From Methyloceanibacter caenitepidi (GTDB lineage: Bacteria; Pseudomonadota; Alphaproteobacteria; Rhizobiales; Methyloligellaceae), in NCBI RefSeq assembly GCF_000828475.1, contig NZ_AP014648.1, forward strand, positions 2,615,400-2,679,399: a DNA stretch of 64,000 nt, in the 5' to 3' direction. Each line of letters starts with the position of its first letter. Position 1 is the stretch's first letter. The notes below the pieces were generated by a model. It did no database searches, had not been told where the DNA came from, and saw only the letters and a list, made by a program, of their open reading frames with translations. Positions 8,697 to 16,401 of the stretch are shown piece by piece. Made by a program: the position numbers and the translations under genes.

Positions 8697-9161
8697 CTAG
8701 TTCGCCAAACGCGCCTCGACCATCTTGCGTAGGATCACCCGGTCGCGGGTGGAGACGCCGATGAGTTCGGCCACGCGCCAGACGAGGTTGGATTCGAACT
8801 CGTCCACGACGCCGTCGGCCATGACCACTTCCCACAGCATTTCGACAATGCGCTTGCGCCCGTCCTGATCGAGCTCGCGGCACAGCACTTTGGTGAACCG
8901 GTAGAGATCGACCGCGTCGCGCTCCTCGGCGCTCGCATCCTGAAACAGGCGCTTCAGCTCATCGGATGAAAGGTCGAACCGGCGCTGCAGCAGCGCCTTC
9001 ACCTTATGCTTTTCGTTTGGGTCGAAATTGCCGTCGATGCTGCCGGCGTTGATCAGCAGCGCGGCCGAGGCGATGCGCAGTTCCTCCTCGTGGAGGTCCT
9101 TGAGTTGCGTCTCCTCGTCGACGCCCTCGACGAAATTCACCAGCTTGGTCCAAAGCGACAT
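8697..9161 (-). CDS. TerB-family protein inserted in the GTA cluster
   Basis: 154 residues starting MSLWTKLVNFVEGVDEETQL. The helical body with the acidic signature INAGSIDGNFDPNEKHKVKALL and later WEVVMADGVVDEFESNLVWR matches the TerB/DjlA acidic-repeat fold, which binds metal ions and is linked to tellurite resistance or envelope stress. It has an AAGGGA ribosome site. It is not a normal GTA structural gene: it separates the tail terminator (DUF3168) from the tail tube and is bracketed by terminators at 9222-9258 and 8631-8664, which suggests an independently transcribed cassette. Its function here is unknown. Confidence 0.85.
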   Translation of the reverse strand: MSLWTKLVNFVEGVDEETQLKDLHEEELRIASAALLINAGSIDGNFDPNEKHKVKALLQRRFDLSSDELKRLFQDASAEERDAVDLYRFTKVLCRELDQDGRKRIVEMLWEVVMADGVVDEFESNLVWRVAELIGVSTRDRVILRKMVEARLAN

Positions 9162-9221
9162 ACAGATCCCTTCCGGCCAGTTGTCATCCGGCCCCCGTCG
9201 GGGCGCAATTCAGTCGGGCAC

Positions 9222-9258
9222 ACCCCTATAAAACAACGAAAGCCGGGACAAGCCCGGC
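9222..9258 (-). terminator. terminator after the DUF3168 gene
   Basis: The minus strand reads GCCGGG-CTTGT-CCCGGC followed by the T-rich TTTCGTTGTTTTATAGG. It closes the connector gene block before terB. The same T-rich stretch could contain the terB promoter. Confidence 0.7.
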
Positions 9259-9286
9259 GATCTCGGAATTCATGTATTTGACTGGC

Positions 9287-9709
9287 TTACGCGGCGGCCT
9301 GCTGCTGCGGCTCCGTCACCGCGCGATAGCGCACGATGCCGTGCATGGTCTCGCCGTCCGGATCGATCCGCGCCTCGGCGAATTCGTGGCGCAGATTGAC
9401 CAGATAATGATCGTCGAGGGTGAGCGGCTGGTCGTGGAGCAGCGTCTTCACCGCCTCCATGATCTCGTGAACTTCTTCGGCGCTGTCCGCACGCGTCCAC
9501 ACATGGAGCGTCAAATCGTGCTCGGTGCCGAGCTCGGTGCCGGTGCTCCAGTCGAGCGTTACGGTCTGACCGAGCGTGATGTAGGGCAGCGGTTGACCTT
9601 GCGGGGCCTTGCTGTAGATCCGGTCTCCGCCGAGCCGGTCCGTCAGTGCAGGCGCGCTGGAAAGGGTCTGATAAATGCTGCGTTGGAGATCCCAACTCGC
9701 GGCGGCCAT
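9287..9709 (-). CDS. DUF3168 tail terminator protein (GTA gp8 type)
   Basis: 140 residues beginning MAAASWDLQRSIYQTLSSAP. The ATG at 9709 has a strong GGAGGA site; the upstream extension to 9790 overlaps the previous gene and is not conserved. DUF3168 hallmarks are the N-terminal LQ..IY..L helix, PYITLGQ, HDLTLHVWTR and a C-terminal RYRAVTE strand. In RcGTA the homologue caps the tail tube beneath the connector. It ends in AAA, after which the terminator follows. Confidence 0.9.
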   Translation of the reverse strand: MAAASWDLQRSIYQTLSSAPALTDRLGGDRIYSKAPQGQPLPYITLGQTVTLDWSTGTELGTEHDLTLHVWTRADSAEEVHEIMEAVKTLLHDQPLTLDDHYLVNLRHEFAEARIDPDGETMHGIVRYRAVTEPQQQAAA

Positions 9710-9774
9710 GCTGTCCTCCACCAATGTCGTTACCAGGCATTTAGGAACGCCGGCGCCGAATGCAATGGAATGCC

Positions 9775-10125
9775 TCAGTGCTTGGCCCAACGCGCCCGTA
9801 AAGTATTTGTGAGTTCTTGCTTAACGCGAGGTAAACGCGCGCGGAAAACCGGCCAAAGAAAAGGCCTTGCGCGCATTTTCCGTGTCCCGAACTCGAGGAA
9901 CCGCGCAGCCCTGTGCCGCGTCCCGACGGCGAAGACCGGCCTGTCGCGCACGCTTACGTCAATTGTTTCAATCGTTTCGCCAACTTGCCCAGGCGCGCCC
10001 AGCGCCGCCTCGGCCCTGATCGCCTCCGCCTGACCGGCCAGGGTCTCGCGAACGTCGCGCTCGAGGCCCCGCGCCGCCAGGCGCCGCTGCAGCGCTTCGA
10101 GGCCTTTGACGCTAGCGGTGATCAC
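9775..10125 (-). CDS. HK97 gp10 family head-tail protein
   Basis: 116 residues. The start is GTG at 10125, overlapping the previous stop as GTGA (10122-10125) with GAGGAG upstream; the protein begins VITASVKGLEALQRRLAARG. The later RAARFLEFGTRKMRARPFLW segment is the typical C-terminal motif of HK97-gp10-like proteins, which act at the head-tail joint or tail terminator. It is coupled to the preceding head-closure gene. Confidence 0.87.
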   Translation of the reverse strand: MITASVKGLEALQRRLAARGLERDVRETLAGQAEAIRAEAALGAPGQVGETIETIDVSVRDRPVFAVGTRHRAARFLEFGTRKMRARPFLWPVFRARLPRVKQELTNTLRARWAKH

Positions 10126-10445
10126 AGGTCCCGCTCCTCGCACAGACAGCGCAGCCAGCGGCGGCGCTCGCCCACATCCGCGGCGGTCAGGATTTCGAAG
10201 ACGCGGGTCCCGAACACAAAGCGCATGGCCGGACGCACGCCGTCGCGGTAGCGAAGCACGACCTCATAGGCAAGCTTGCCCGCGAGCCGTCCGGCCTCGA
10301 CCCCTTCGGACCCACCAGCCGGCGTCAGCTGCGCCCACACCTCGGCCACATCGGTCCAGCTCGTGGTCGCCCCGCCTGCCCCGTCGCTGACGCGCTGCAC
10401 TTCCTGCAACGTCAGCCGATGGCGAAGTTCGCTTAGGCGCGTCAC
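10122..10445 (-). CDS. head-tail adaptor / head closure protein (GTA gp7 type)
   Basis: 107 residues from GTG at 10445, which overlaps the upstream stop as GTGA. It starts VTRLSELRHRLTLQEVQRVS and continues GGATTSWTDVAEVWAQLTP, the typical SPP1 gp16-like head-tail joining (stopper) signature. The frame to 10544 runs through the upstream gene and is not the true start. Tight 4-bp overlaps on both sides place it in a translationally coupled connector block. Confidence 0.88.
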   Translation of the reverse strand: MTRLSELRHRLTLQEVQRVSDGAGGATTSWTDVAEVWAQLTPAGGSEGVEAGRLAGKLAYEVVLRYRDGVRPAMRFVFGTRVFEILTAADVGERRRWLRCLCEERDL

Positions 10446-11017
10446 AGGCGCACCCGGCGAAAAGGCTGCAGCAGCCCCGCCGCGATGGCCGGCACGCCTT
10501 GGGGACCCGGACCCAGCTCCACCGGCTCGCGCCGCTCGAACCAATGGGCAACGAGCAAGAGAAGCGCCTGGCGGATCGGCTGCGGCACATCCGTAGGCGC
10601 ATCGCCGAAACCGGCGACGAACGCCACTTCGAAACCGTTGAACGGCCGCAGGCCCACGGACGGGACCAGTGCGGTCAGCACCAGGCGGGCCGGATCTGAC
10701 AACACGTCGATGTCGTACCCGCCCGCATCGACGGCGGACGTACCCCCGTCGCCGTCATGCAGCCTCACCGCGCTCACCGACTGCACGGGGCCGAGCGGCA
10801 GGGCCACGCACCCTCGCTGCGGCACCGCATCGAGAAAGTGCGACCAGCTCTGCGTGATCAGCGCGAGCCCCCGCGAGCGCTCGATAAGCATCCGCGCGGC
10901 CACGATGAGCGATGAGATCAGCGTGTCCTCGTCGTCCGTATCGACGCGCAAATGCGCCTTGGCCTCGGCCAAGCTGATGGGCTCGGCGGCGGGCGCCGCC
11001 GTCAACACATGCACCAT
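10442..11017 (-). CDS. head-tail connector (phiE125 gp8 family, GTA gp6 type)
   Basis: 191 residues starting MVHVLTAAPAAEPISLAEAK, with AHLRVDTDDEDTLISSLI and QPIRQALLLLVAHWFERRE as conserved family segments (TIGR02215). It forms the adaptor ring under the portal in related particles. GAGAGGTG precedes the ATG at 11017. It is the first gene of the connector block. The XRE gene starts divergently only 88 bp away, so the two share an AT-rich intergenic region and possibly control. Confidence 0.9.
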   Translation of the reverse strand: MVHVLTAAPAAEPISLAEAKAHLRVDTDDEDTLISSLIVAARMLIERSRGLALITQSWSHFLDAVPQRGCVALPLGPVQSVSAVRLHDGDGGTSAVDAGGYDIDVLSDPARLVLTALVPSVGLRPFNGFEVAFVAGFGDAPTDVPQPIRQALLLLVAHWFERREPVELGPGPQGVPAIAAGLLQPFRRVRL

Positions 11018-11038
11018 GACACACCTCTCTAAATTTTG

Positions 11039-11066
11039 TTGACAGGAAGATTTATAGTTTTATATA
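11039..11066 (+). promoter_or_regulatory. promoter of the XRE regulator in an AT-rich spacer
   Basis: TTGACA (11039-11044) and TATATA (11061-11066) are separated by 16 bp. The 11031-11100 stretch is strikingly AT-rich against the surrounding GC-rich DNA and contains TATAG...CTATA dyads that could be an operator for the XRE protein. Confidence 0.65.
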
Positions 11067-11105
11067 TTTTATGAAATTTAATTATCTATAGAAGGTACAT
11101 GGAAG

Positions 11106-11435
11106 ATGGCTAAGAAAAGTAATGGTTTAGGGGATCGCATTCGTAGGATCAGGGAGGCACGCGCTTTTAGCCAGTCTGACCTGGCGAAAATGGCCAACGT
11201 TACTCCTACGGCCGTGTGGAATTGGGAGACAAACGGTGTCGTGCCCAGAGCTGAAACGCTTCTGGTTGTTGCCCAACGGCTTGGTGTGACTAAAGAATAT
11301 CTCCTGACGGGACAATCGGGCGTTCAGGATCCGGCGACAAGCGCTTCGACTGAAGAGCTGTCTCTCGAAGATCTCATCCGAGCGATTGCTGCGAAGGGAT
11401 TCGAAGTTTCGATACGGCCAAAATCTCCCTCGTAA
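11106..11435 (+). CDS. XRE-family HTH transcriptional regulator within the GTA cluster
   Basis: 109 residues. A helix-turn-helix spans roughly residues 10-65 (RIRRIREARAFSQSDLAKMA, then VTPTAVWNWETNGVVPRAET), typical of Cro/C1-type repressors, followed by a short acidic tail with an EELSLEDLIRAIAAKGFEV helix. It is encoded opposite to all GTA structural genes, between capsid and connector genes, with lower GC and its own consensus-like promoter. This looks like an acquired phage-type repressor. It may control itself, the connector block or the neighbouring cargo. No integrase accompanies it. Confidence 0.88.
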   Translation: MAKKSNGLGDRIRRIREARAFSQSDLAKMANVTPTAVWNWETNGVVPRAETLLVVAQRLGVTKEYLLTGQSGVQDPATSASTEELSLEDLIRAIAAKGFEVSIRPKSPS

Positions 11436-11442
11436 AATTAGT

Positions 11443-11489
11443 GGCGGCCGCTCACGCGAGGGAGGGGGTGGGCGCGCGAAGCGGCCGCC
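11443..11489. repeat. long inverted repeat after the XRE gene
   Basis: Perfect 10-bp arms GGCGGCCGCT (11443-11452) and AGCGGCCGCC (11480-11489). There is no T-run, so terminator function is uncertain. Confidence 0.5.
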
Positions 11490-11660
11490 GGCCTGGCCAG
11501 GCACAACTGGGATCAACGACGACGGCAGGCACGCCGCACGGCGTTCGTTAACGCGGGCCTTCAAAACCACAACATGTCGTAGGGAACAGCGCGCGAAGAT
11601 TTACGAACCCCTGATTCGTCGCCGCTCTGTTCACGGTGTGGGCTTGCGCGAAGCGCCTAA

Positions 11661-11697
11661 GGCGCGGCCTCCAACACAAGATGTGGGAGGCCGCGCC
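11661..11697 (-). terminator. strong hairpin downstream of the capsid gene
   Basis: Perfect 12-bp arms GGCGCGGCCTCC (11661-11672) and GGAGGCCGCGCC (11686-11697), starting 15 bp past the capsid stop on the minus strand. There is no following T-run, so it may stabilise the capsid mRNA 3' end rather than terminate. Confidence 0.6.
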
Positions 11698-11712
11698 AAT
11701 CGCTGGCGGTGC

Positions 11713-13056
11713 CTAGGACGTTCCGAACTTCAGAAGCTTGATGGCATCGAAGTCCTGCACGCCGCCGCCCACGCGCTTGGTCGTGTAGAACAGCACGTAG
11801 GGCTTGGCCGAGAACGGATCGCGCAGCACGCGGATGCCCGCCCGGTCGACCACGAGATAGCCCCGGCCGAAGTCGCCAAAGGCGATCGCGAACGTGTCGG
11901 TGTCGATGTCCGGCATGTCCTCGCTCTCGACGATCGGATAGGTCATCAGCGTAGGCGACAGGTCCGCGCGCTCCGGCGGCTGCCAGAGGTAGTTGCCGTC
12001 CGCATCCTTGAACTTGCGGATCGTTGCCTGCGTCGCCCGGTTCATGACCCAGTGCGCGTTGGCGCGATAGTCGGACTTCAGCGTGTAGATGAAGTCGATG
12101 AGATCGTCGCTCGGGTGCGATGAATCGAACGCACCGTCATTGCCGGTCGCCACATAGCCGATCTTGTCCCAGGCCCAGGAGCCGTTCTCGACCTTGGTAT
12201 AGTCGAGAAAGCCGCGCGGCTTGTTGTTGCCGTCGCCGGAAATGAAGGCCGCGCCTTCCTGTTGCGCGAAAGCGACCTGGATTTCCTCCGCCAGCCACTC
12301 GTCGATATTGACGGCGGAGTCGTCCAGCAGGCTCTGCGTGGCCGACGGCATGGCGTAGATCTCCATGGTCGGGAAGGTCAGCTCGGCCAGCGTCGGCGAG
12401 TTGGTCTCGTCCCGCGTCGTGGTCTCGGCGACCCAACCGGTCGCGGGGCCCGTGACGGAGAAAGGCTTCTTGTAGACGGACGCGCTCACCGTGCGGTTGC
12501 CGGCGATGGCGCGGATGGGCGAGATCTCCTTCACGCCGCGCAGCACTGCCGCCTCGACCTCCGGCGGCACCAGATAGCCGCCGTCCGCGCCGTCATTGGT
12601 GCTGATCGCCAGCGCCTTCTGCTCCAGCGACAAAAGCCCGGACGTCTCGCCCCGGCGTATATAGCCGTCGAACGCGGCTTTGTGCTGCAGGTGCGCGCCG
12701 GAGGCAAAGCGCGCCGAAGAAGACAGGCGCGGCCGCGCGCCCTTGAGGGTCAGGCGGTCCAGATACGCCTTCTGCTCGTCCAGCGCCTGGTTGATGCGGT
12801 CGATCTTGTCCGTGGTCACCACGTCGGCGGGCATGCCCCGCTGGAGCGCCCGGATCTTGTCGTCGTTCTCCTGCTTGAAGAGCTCGAAGTTCTGCAGGAA
12901 TTGCTCGAAGGCGAGCGCCACGTCGTCGCCGGTCCCGCCGGGCGTCGTGGTCACCACGGTGGTGGCCGGCACGCCGGGGTCCATCACATCCATTTTGCCG
13001 TAGCGGGCCTTTGTCTCGAGGTCGTCGAGAGCAGTCGTATCGTGCTGTTCGTCCAT
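11713..13056 (-). CDS. HK97-family major capsid protein (GTA gp5)
   Basis: 447 residues. The N-terminal roughly 110 residues are charged and helical (the delta/scaffold domain, with FEQFLQNFELFKQENDDKIR), normally removed by the prohead protease. The mature domain follows, with GGYLVPPEVEAAVLRGVKEI, GWVAETTTRDETNSPTLAEL and a C-terminal FYTTKRVGGGVQDFDAIKLL, all classic HK97 fold signatures. It has a GAGGAC ribosome site. In RcGTA the capsid gene directly follows the protease gene; here about 4.2 kb of cargo separates them, and a terminator (13195-13222) stands just upstream, so it is probably transcribed from its own leader. Confidence 0.95.
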   Translation of the reverse strand: MDEQHDTTALDDLETKARYGKMDVMDPGVPATTVVTTTPGGTGDDVALAFEQFLQNFELFKQENDDKIRALQRGMPADVVTTDKIDRINQALDEQKAYLDRLTLKGARPRLSSSARFASGAHLQHKAAFDGYIRRGETSGLLSLEQKALAISTNDGADGGYLVPPEVEAAVLRGVKEISPIRAIAGNRTVSASVYKKPFSVTGPATGWVAETTTRDETNSPTLAELTFPTMEIYAMPSATQSLLDDSAVNIDEWLAEEIQVAFAQQEGAAFISGDGNNKPRGFLDYTKVENGSWAWDKIGYVATGNDGAFDSSHPSDDLIDFIYTLKSDYRANAHWVMNRATQATIRKFKDADGNYLWQPPERADLSPTLMTYPIVESEDMPDIDTDTFAIAFGDFGRGYLVVDRAGIRVLRDPFSAKPYVLFYTTKRVGGGVQDFDAIKLLKFGTS

Positions 13057-13163
13057 CGTCAGTCCTCTGTTTTAGGGGCGGGAATGCGCCCCATGCGGCA
13101 ACGCCGCGGCGCGCGATGCGCACCACGGGCAAAACCGTCAGGGGCTGGTGGAAAAATTCAATC

Positions 13164-13194
13164 GCGCTTAAGTGGCGCGAAGCGCGAAGGCGCC
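13164..13194 (-). repeat. GTA-leader hairpin repeat, divergent copy upstream of capsid
   Basis: It begins GCGCTTAAGTGGCGCGAAGC and ends GGCGCC. It resembles the portal-leader copy (19500-19529) more than the other three, so there are two subtypes. It ends 107 nt before the capsid ATG. Confidence 0.55.
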
Positions 13195-13222
13195 AGAAAA
13201 AAGCCCGGCTCAAGAGCCGGGC
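13195..13222 (-). terminator. rho-independent terminator without an adjacent gene
   Basis: The minus strand carries a 9-bp perfect stem GCCCGGCTC-TT-GAGCCGGGC followed by TTTTTT. The DNA immediately upstream on that strand is the antisense of the ApeA-like gene, so its original gene (probably the protease) seems to have been moved away by the island insertion. Confidence 0.8.
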
Positions 13223-13409
13223 ACAACTAGGTTGAACTCTTGTCGGCCCCCAACGCTAGGCAGGCTCTTAGGGCGATCAATCCTGCCGAAAGTGCTGCCC
13301 GCTGGCGTAGTGCCAGCTTGCAGGATGACTGCACGCCAAAGTTGCGCACGGCACCTTTCACCGCCAGGATGTCATCTAATCAGAATCGGTCCTGCATGAA
13401 AGGTGTGAC

Positions 13410-14774
13410 ATGGTCCGGATGGAAGTCTTCAAGGAATGGTTTGCCGTCAGGATGAACCACAGCGACGATGAAACCTGGCCCGGCCGACTCTCGTATGATC
13501 CGAATGATGGAATCTATCTCAATGCAATCAACTTCGCGGAGTGGGAACTTGGAGGAGAGGGCAATCCCTATTTTGAGGGAGAGACCATTACTGGTTATCT
13601 CGACTACCAAACTCCGACGACACTCGTCCGACCGTTCATACAGAACTTCAATCCAGGCAGCATAGGAAGAGATTTCGCGCTCACTCGTGCACGGTACCGA
13701 GTCGTTGCCAACGGCATCCTGAAGAAACTGCACCTAGAGACTCTAGGCGATCGATGTTTTGAGGGCTTCAATTGCGAGCTGCCCTCTTTTCATGCCTGGA
13801 TCGCTCCGCAGCTGGTACAAAGCAGCTATTCTGCCGTTGGAAGCCTACCGTTGCCCAACATCGTGATTGGGGAACCTTCGAAGATTGAACTTTCGCTCTC
13901 TTCAGCTACAGCCGAGGTGGTCAAATACACATCTGCAGGCGAAGACGCTCCAATTAGGCAGCACACAGTGCTTTCGCTGGTTCTGAGCGAACCCGCCGAC
14001 TACGAAGCAGTGATGCGATTGGTGTCGGCAATCGAAATCATGTTCAGCTTTTTGATTGGTGCACGCCTAGAGACGTCGGTCCTCAATCTCCCCACTACGC
14101 GCTACAACGAGGACGCTTACAAGATCACAGCGGAATGTTGGATTGTTCCGGCATGGAAACGCGCCGCTGCCGCGCCTCATCCGCAACATCGCCTCTTCAC
14201 AGAAGGCGTCTCTCCCGTGGATACACAAGCTCTCTTAGATCGATGTCTATCCAATCCGGTCGAGCTGATTTCAATAATGAACGTAGTGCTCTGCGTAGAA
14301 TCGAATGATGGTCGGATTGATGACAGCTTCGGGGAACTGCTAGGAGCACTAGAAGCCTTTGACAAAAAGCAGTTCGGAAGCGGCGCCGATCCAAACATCA
14401 ATCACATTCGCAAGCAGTTAAAGGAGCTGGTCGAGAAGCACGGAACTGAAGAGCAGAAGGCAGTCTGCGTTCAAATTGGAGATTCATTTCGTAACGAGTA
14501 CTCACTGCGAAAGCGACTAAAGCGTCTCTATGACATGTGGAAGGCTGATGGCTTCAAAGGAGACCCCGATCTCGGGAGGATTGTGGACATCCGAAATCTC
14601 AAACCTCATGGCAGAGGCCATCGCTTATCGCCTGATGTTGTAGGTGAGATCATAGTGTTCATGCCGTTCCTGTGCGCTCTGGCTCGTTATCATATTCTCA
14701 AAGTACTGGGATTTAGTGCGTACGACATTGGTCAGGGCTTCAGACGCATGTCTCGCTATCAGGACTTCGTCTAA
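13410..14774 (+). CDS. ApeA-like HEPN anti-phage protein
   Basis: 454 residues, MVRMEVFKEWFAVRMNHSDD, with AAAGGTG before the ATG. The N-terminal part (about 7-135) has the layout of ApeA N-terminal domain 1: W-x-G-x-L-x-Y near 23-29, then a beta-rich stretch closing with LPSFHAWI (124-131). The C-terminal helical part (about 280-440) carries the HEPN RNase motif R395-N-L-K-P-H400 (RX4H), preceded by ELLGALEAFDKKQF. ApeA is a known single-gene defence protein acting by abortive infection. Codon use is clearly less GC-rich than the neighbours, and it sits between GTA capsid and protease genes facing the other way, so it was probably acquired. Family placement is by motif only. Confidence 0.72.
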   Translation: MVRMEVFKEWFAVRMNHSDDETWPGRLSYDPNDGIYLNAINFAEWELGGEGNPYFEGETITGYLDYQTPTTLVRPFIQNFNPGSIGRDFALTRARYRVVANGILKKLHLETLGDRCFEGFNCELPSFHAWIAPQLVQSSYSAVGSLPLPNIVIGEPSKIELSLSSATAEVVKYTSAGEDAPIRQHTVLSLVLSEPADYEAVMRLVSAIEIMFSFLIGARLETSVLNLPTTRYNEDAYKITAECWIVPAWKRAAAAPHPQHRLFTEGVSPVDTQALLDRCLSNPVELISIMNVVLCVESNDGRIDDSFGELLGALEAFDKKQFGSGADPNINHIRKQLKELVEKHGTEEQKAVCVQIGDSFRNEYSLRKRLKRLYDMWKADGFKGDPDLGRIVDIRNLKPHGRGHRLSPDVVGEIIVFMPFLCALARYHILKVLGFSAYDIGQGFRRMSRYQDFV

Positions 14775-15060
14775 GTGAACCCTCCGAGTGGCCCAACAAT
14801 TCCATTGTGTCTGACTCATATCTTCAGGCCCATGTCCCCCAAGACCTGGCGAACCGCCATCCAAAGTCACAACCGAGCCACGAACATCGCGAGCGGGCAG
14901 GTCTCGAAACGGGGATTGCCCCGGCGGTTGGGCATGGCATGCCACGCGTAGACCTCCCCGAGTTGCAAACCATTGGCGTCTTGTGCGGGTCCGTGTTTGA
15001 CCCGATTGGCCCGTTGCGTTAGCGAAGGCGGCAGCGCCGCCCCCAACCCGTTCAGCCGAC

Positions 15061-15960
15061 ATGCCCAAGATGAAGTTCGTAGCCAAGCTCGCGCTCGCGA
15101 GCATCGCCGTTGGGCTCCTCGTCCTCGGGCTGAAATGGGCCGCCTACCTTGTGACCGGCAGCGTCGCGCTTTATTCCGACGCGCTGGAAAGCGTGATCAA
15201 TGTCGCCACGGCGATCGCGGCGTTCCTGGCCGTCCGCCTCAGCGCCGTGCCGCCGGATGCCAACCATCCTTACGGCCACCAAAAGGTCGAGTACCTGTCC
15301 GCCGTCGTCGAGGGCGTCCTGATCGTCGTCGCGGCGCTGGCCATCCTGCGGAAGGCCTATTTCGGCCTGATGGACCCGCATCCGTTCACCGCGCCGGTGC
15401 CGGGCCTTGCGCTGAACATCGTCGCGAGCCTGATCAACGCCGCCTGGTGCTTCGTGCTCCTGCGCTATGGCCGCCGGCATCGCTCGCCCGCGCTCGTGGC
15501 CGACGCCAAGCACCTGCTCTCCGACGTGATCACCTCGGTCGGCGTCGTCGCCGGCGTCGTTCTCGTCGTCCTGACCGGCTGGACCCCGCTCGATTCCATC
15601 GTCGCGGCCCTCGTCGCCCTCAACATCCTATGGTGGGGCTGGTCGCTCATGCGCGAGTCCGTCGGCGGCTTGATGGACGAAGCCGTGTCGAACGAGATCC
15701 TGTCCGACATTCGCCTCGTGATCTCGCGCGAAGCCGAAGGCGCGATTGAAGCCCACGACCTCCGCACGCGAACCGCGGGCCCCACGGTGTTCATCGACTT
15801 CCACCTTGTCGTCCCCGGCGCGATGAGCGTGGAGGAGGCTCACGACATCTGCGACCGCATCGAGGCCGCGCTTAAAGAAGAGATGAGCCACGCAGTCATC
15901 ACGATCCACGTCGAGCCCGAAGACAAGGCCAAGATGGGCGCGGGCGTGCCGGTCCTTTAG
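15061..15960 (+). CDS. cation diffusion facilitator family transporter
   Basis: 299 residues with about six membrane segments in the first 200. CDF signatures: TGSVALYSDALESVINV in TM2, HPYGHQKVEYLSAVVEG after TM3, and DAKHLLSDVITS in TM5, supplying the Asp/His metal ligands. A soluble C-terminal domain follows (about 205-290, ending AVITIHVEPED). It exports divalent metals such as Zn, Fe or Mn against protons; the substrate cannot be told. Its GC content matches the host chromosome, unlike the ApeA-like gene before it. The 286 bp upstream holds no supported gene; a minus-strand open frame (14867-15060) there lacks a start. Confidence 0.92.
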   Translation: MPKMKFVAKLALASIAVGLLVLGLKWAAYLVTGSVALYSDALESVINVATAIAAFLAVRLSAVPPDANHPYGHQKVEYLSAVVEGVLIVVAALAILRKAYFGLMDPHPFTAPVPGLALNIVASLINAAWCFVLLRYGRRHRSPALVADAKHLLSDVITSVGVVAGVVLVVLTGWTPLDSIVAALVALNILWWGWSLMRESVGGLMDEAVSNEILSDIRLVISREAEGAIEAHDLRTRTAGPTVFIDFHLVVPGAMSVEEAHDICDRIEAALKEEMSHAVITIHVEPEDKAKMGAGVPVL

Positions 15961-16026
15961 GAATGGCGTTCCGAAGCGCGACCGCCACGCCTGTCTTTGA
16001 AATCGGACATTCCGTGCCCGCCCTCC

Positions 16027-16401
16027 TCAGGTCGGCTTGAAGATGCCTTCTTCCAAGGTCCAAAGCGTCATTCCGGCGTGACCGGCATACGGCTGTAACT
16101 TAGAAGCCTCAATGGCCTGAAGCACCCGGAGTGCTTGGTCGGGAGCAAGAGCTAGCGTGTTCTTGGCAGCATTCATTCGAACCCACTGGCTATCGTGGTT
16201 ATAGAGCGTCGTAAGTACTCGTCGTGCGTCTTGAGGCCGACTCCGGAGTTCCCCCACAACGGCCTGCTCCTTCCGGAACAGTTGGTTGTAGTAGTCCGAC
16301 GAGTCGCCATAGAGCACCGCATCCTCTTCAGCCAAACTAAGTGCCACGAATCGCTCAACAAGCTCTTCCAGCGTTAGCTTCTTTAGATCGATACGTGTCA
16401 T
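16027..16401 (-). CDS. DUF2019 protein, probable immunity partner of the HNH toxin
   Basis: 124 residues beginning MTRIDLKKLTLEELVERFVA and ending in the family-typical GMTLWTLEEGIFKPT. All-helical HEAT-like composition with DARRVLTTLYNH and VRMNAAKNTLAL. Its ATG overlaps the stop of the upstream nuclease gene (ATGA, 16398-16401), so the two are translationally coupled, the usual layout of a toxin and its neutraliser. DUF2019 proteins are of unknown biochemical role; the immunity assignment is inferred from coupling and size. Confidence 0.8.
   Translation of the reverse strand: MTRIDLKKLTLEELVERFVALSLAEEDAVLYGDSSDYYNQLFRKEQAVVGELRSRPQDARRVLTTLYNHDSQWVRMNAAKNTLALAPDQALRVLQAIEASKLQPYAGHAGMTLWTLEEGIFKPT

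Larger units (their letters stand above)
13057..13409. other. intergenic junction between the capsid leader and the cargo island
   Basis: A 353-bp gap. From left to right: the capsid ribosome site, a degenerate copy of the GTA-leader hairpin (13164-13194), a strong minus-strand terminator (13195-13222), then about 185 bp without recognisable features leading to the ApeA-like start. I see no attachment-site duplication here. Confidence 0.6.

Noticed and set aside
14867-15060. A minus-strand open frame of about 64 codons before the CDF gene
   Set aside because: It lacks a credible start and ribosome site, overlaps the CDF start region, and resembles no family I know; it could be a gene remnant but evidence is too thin.
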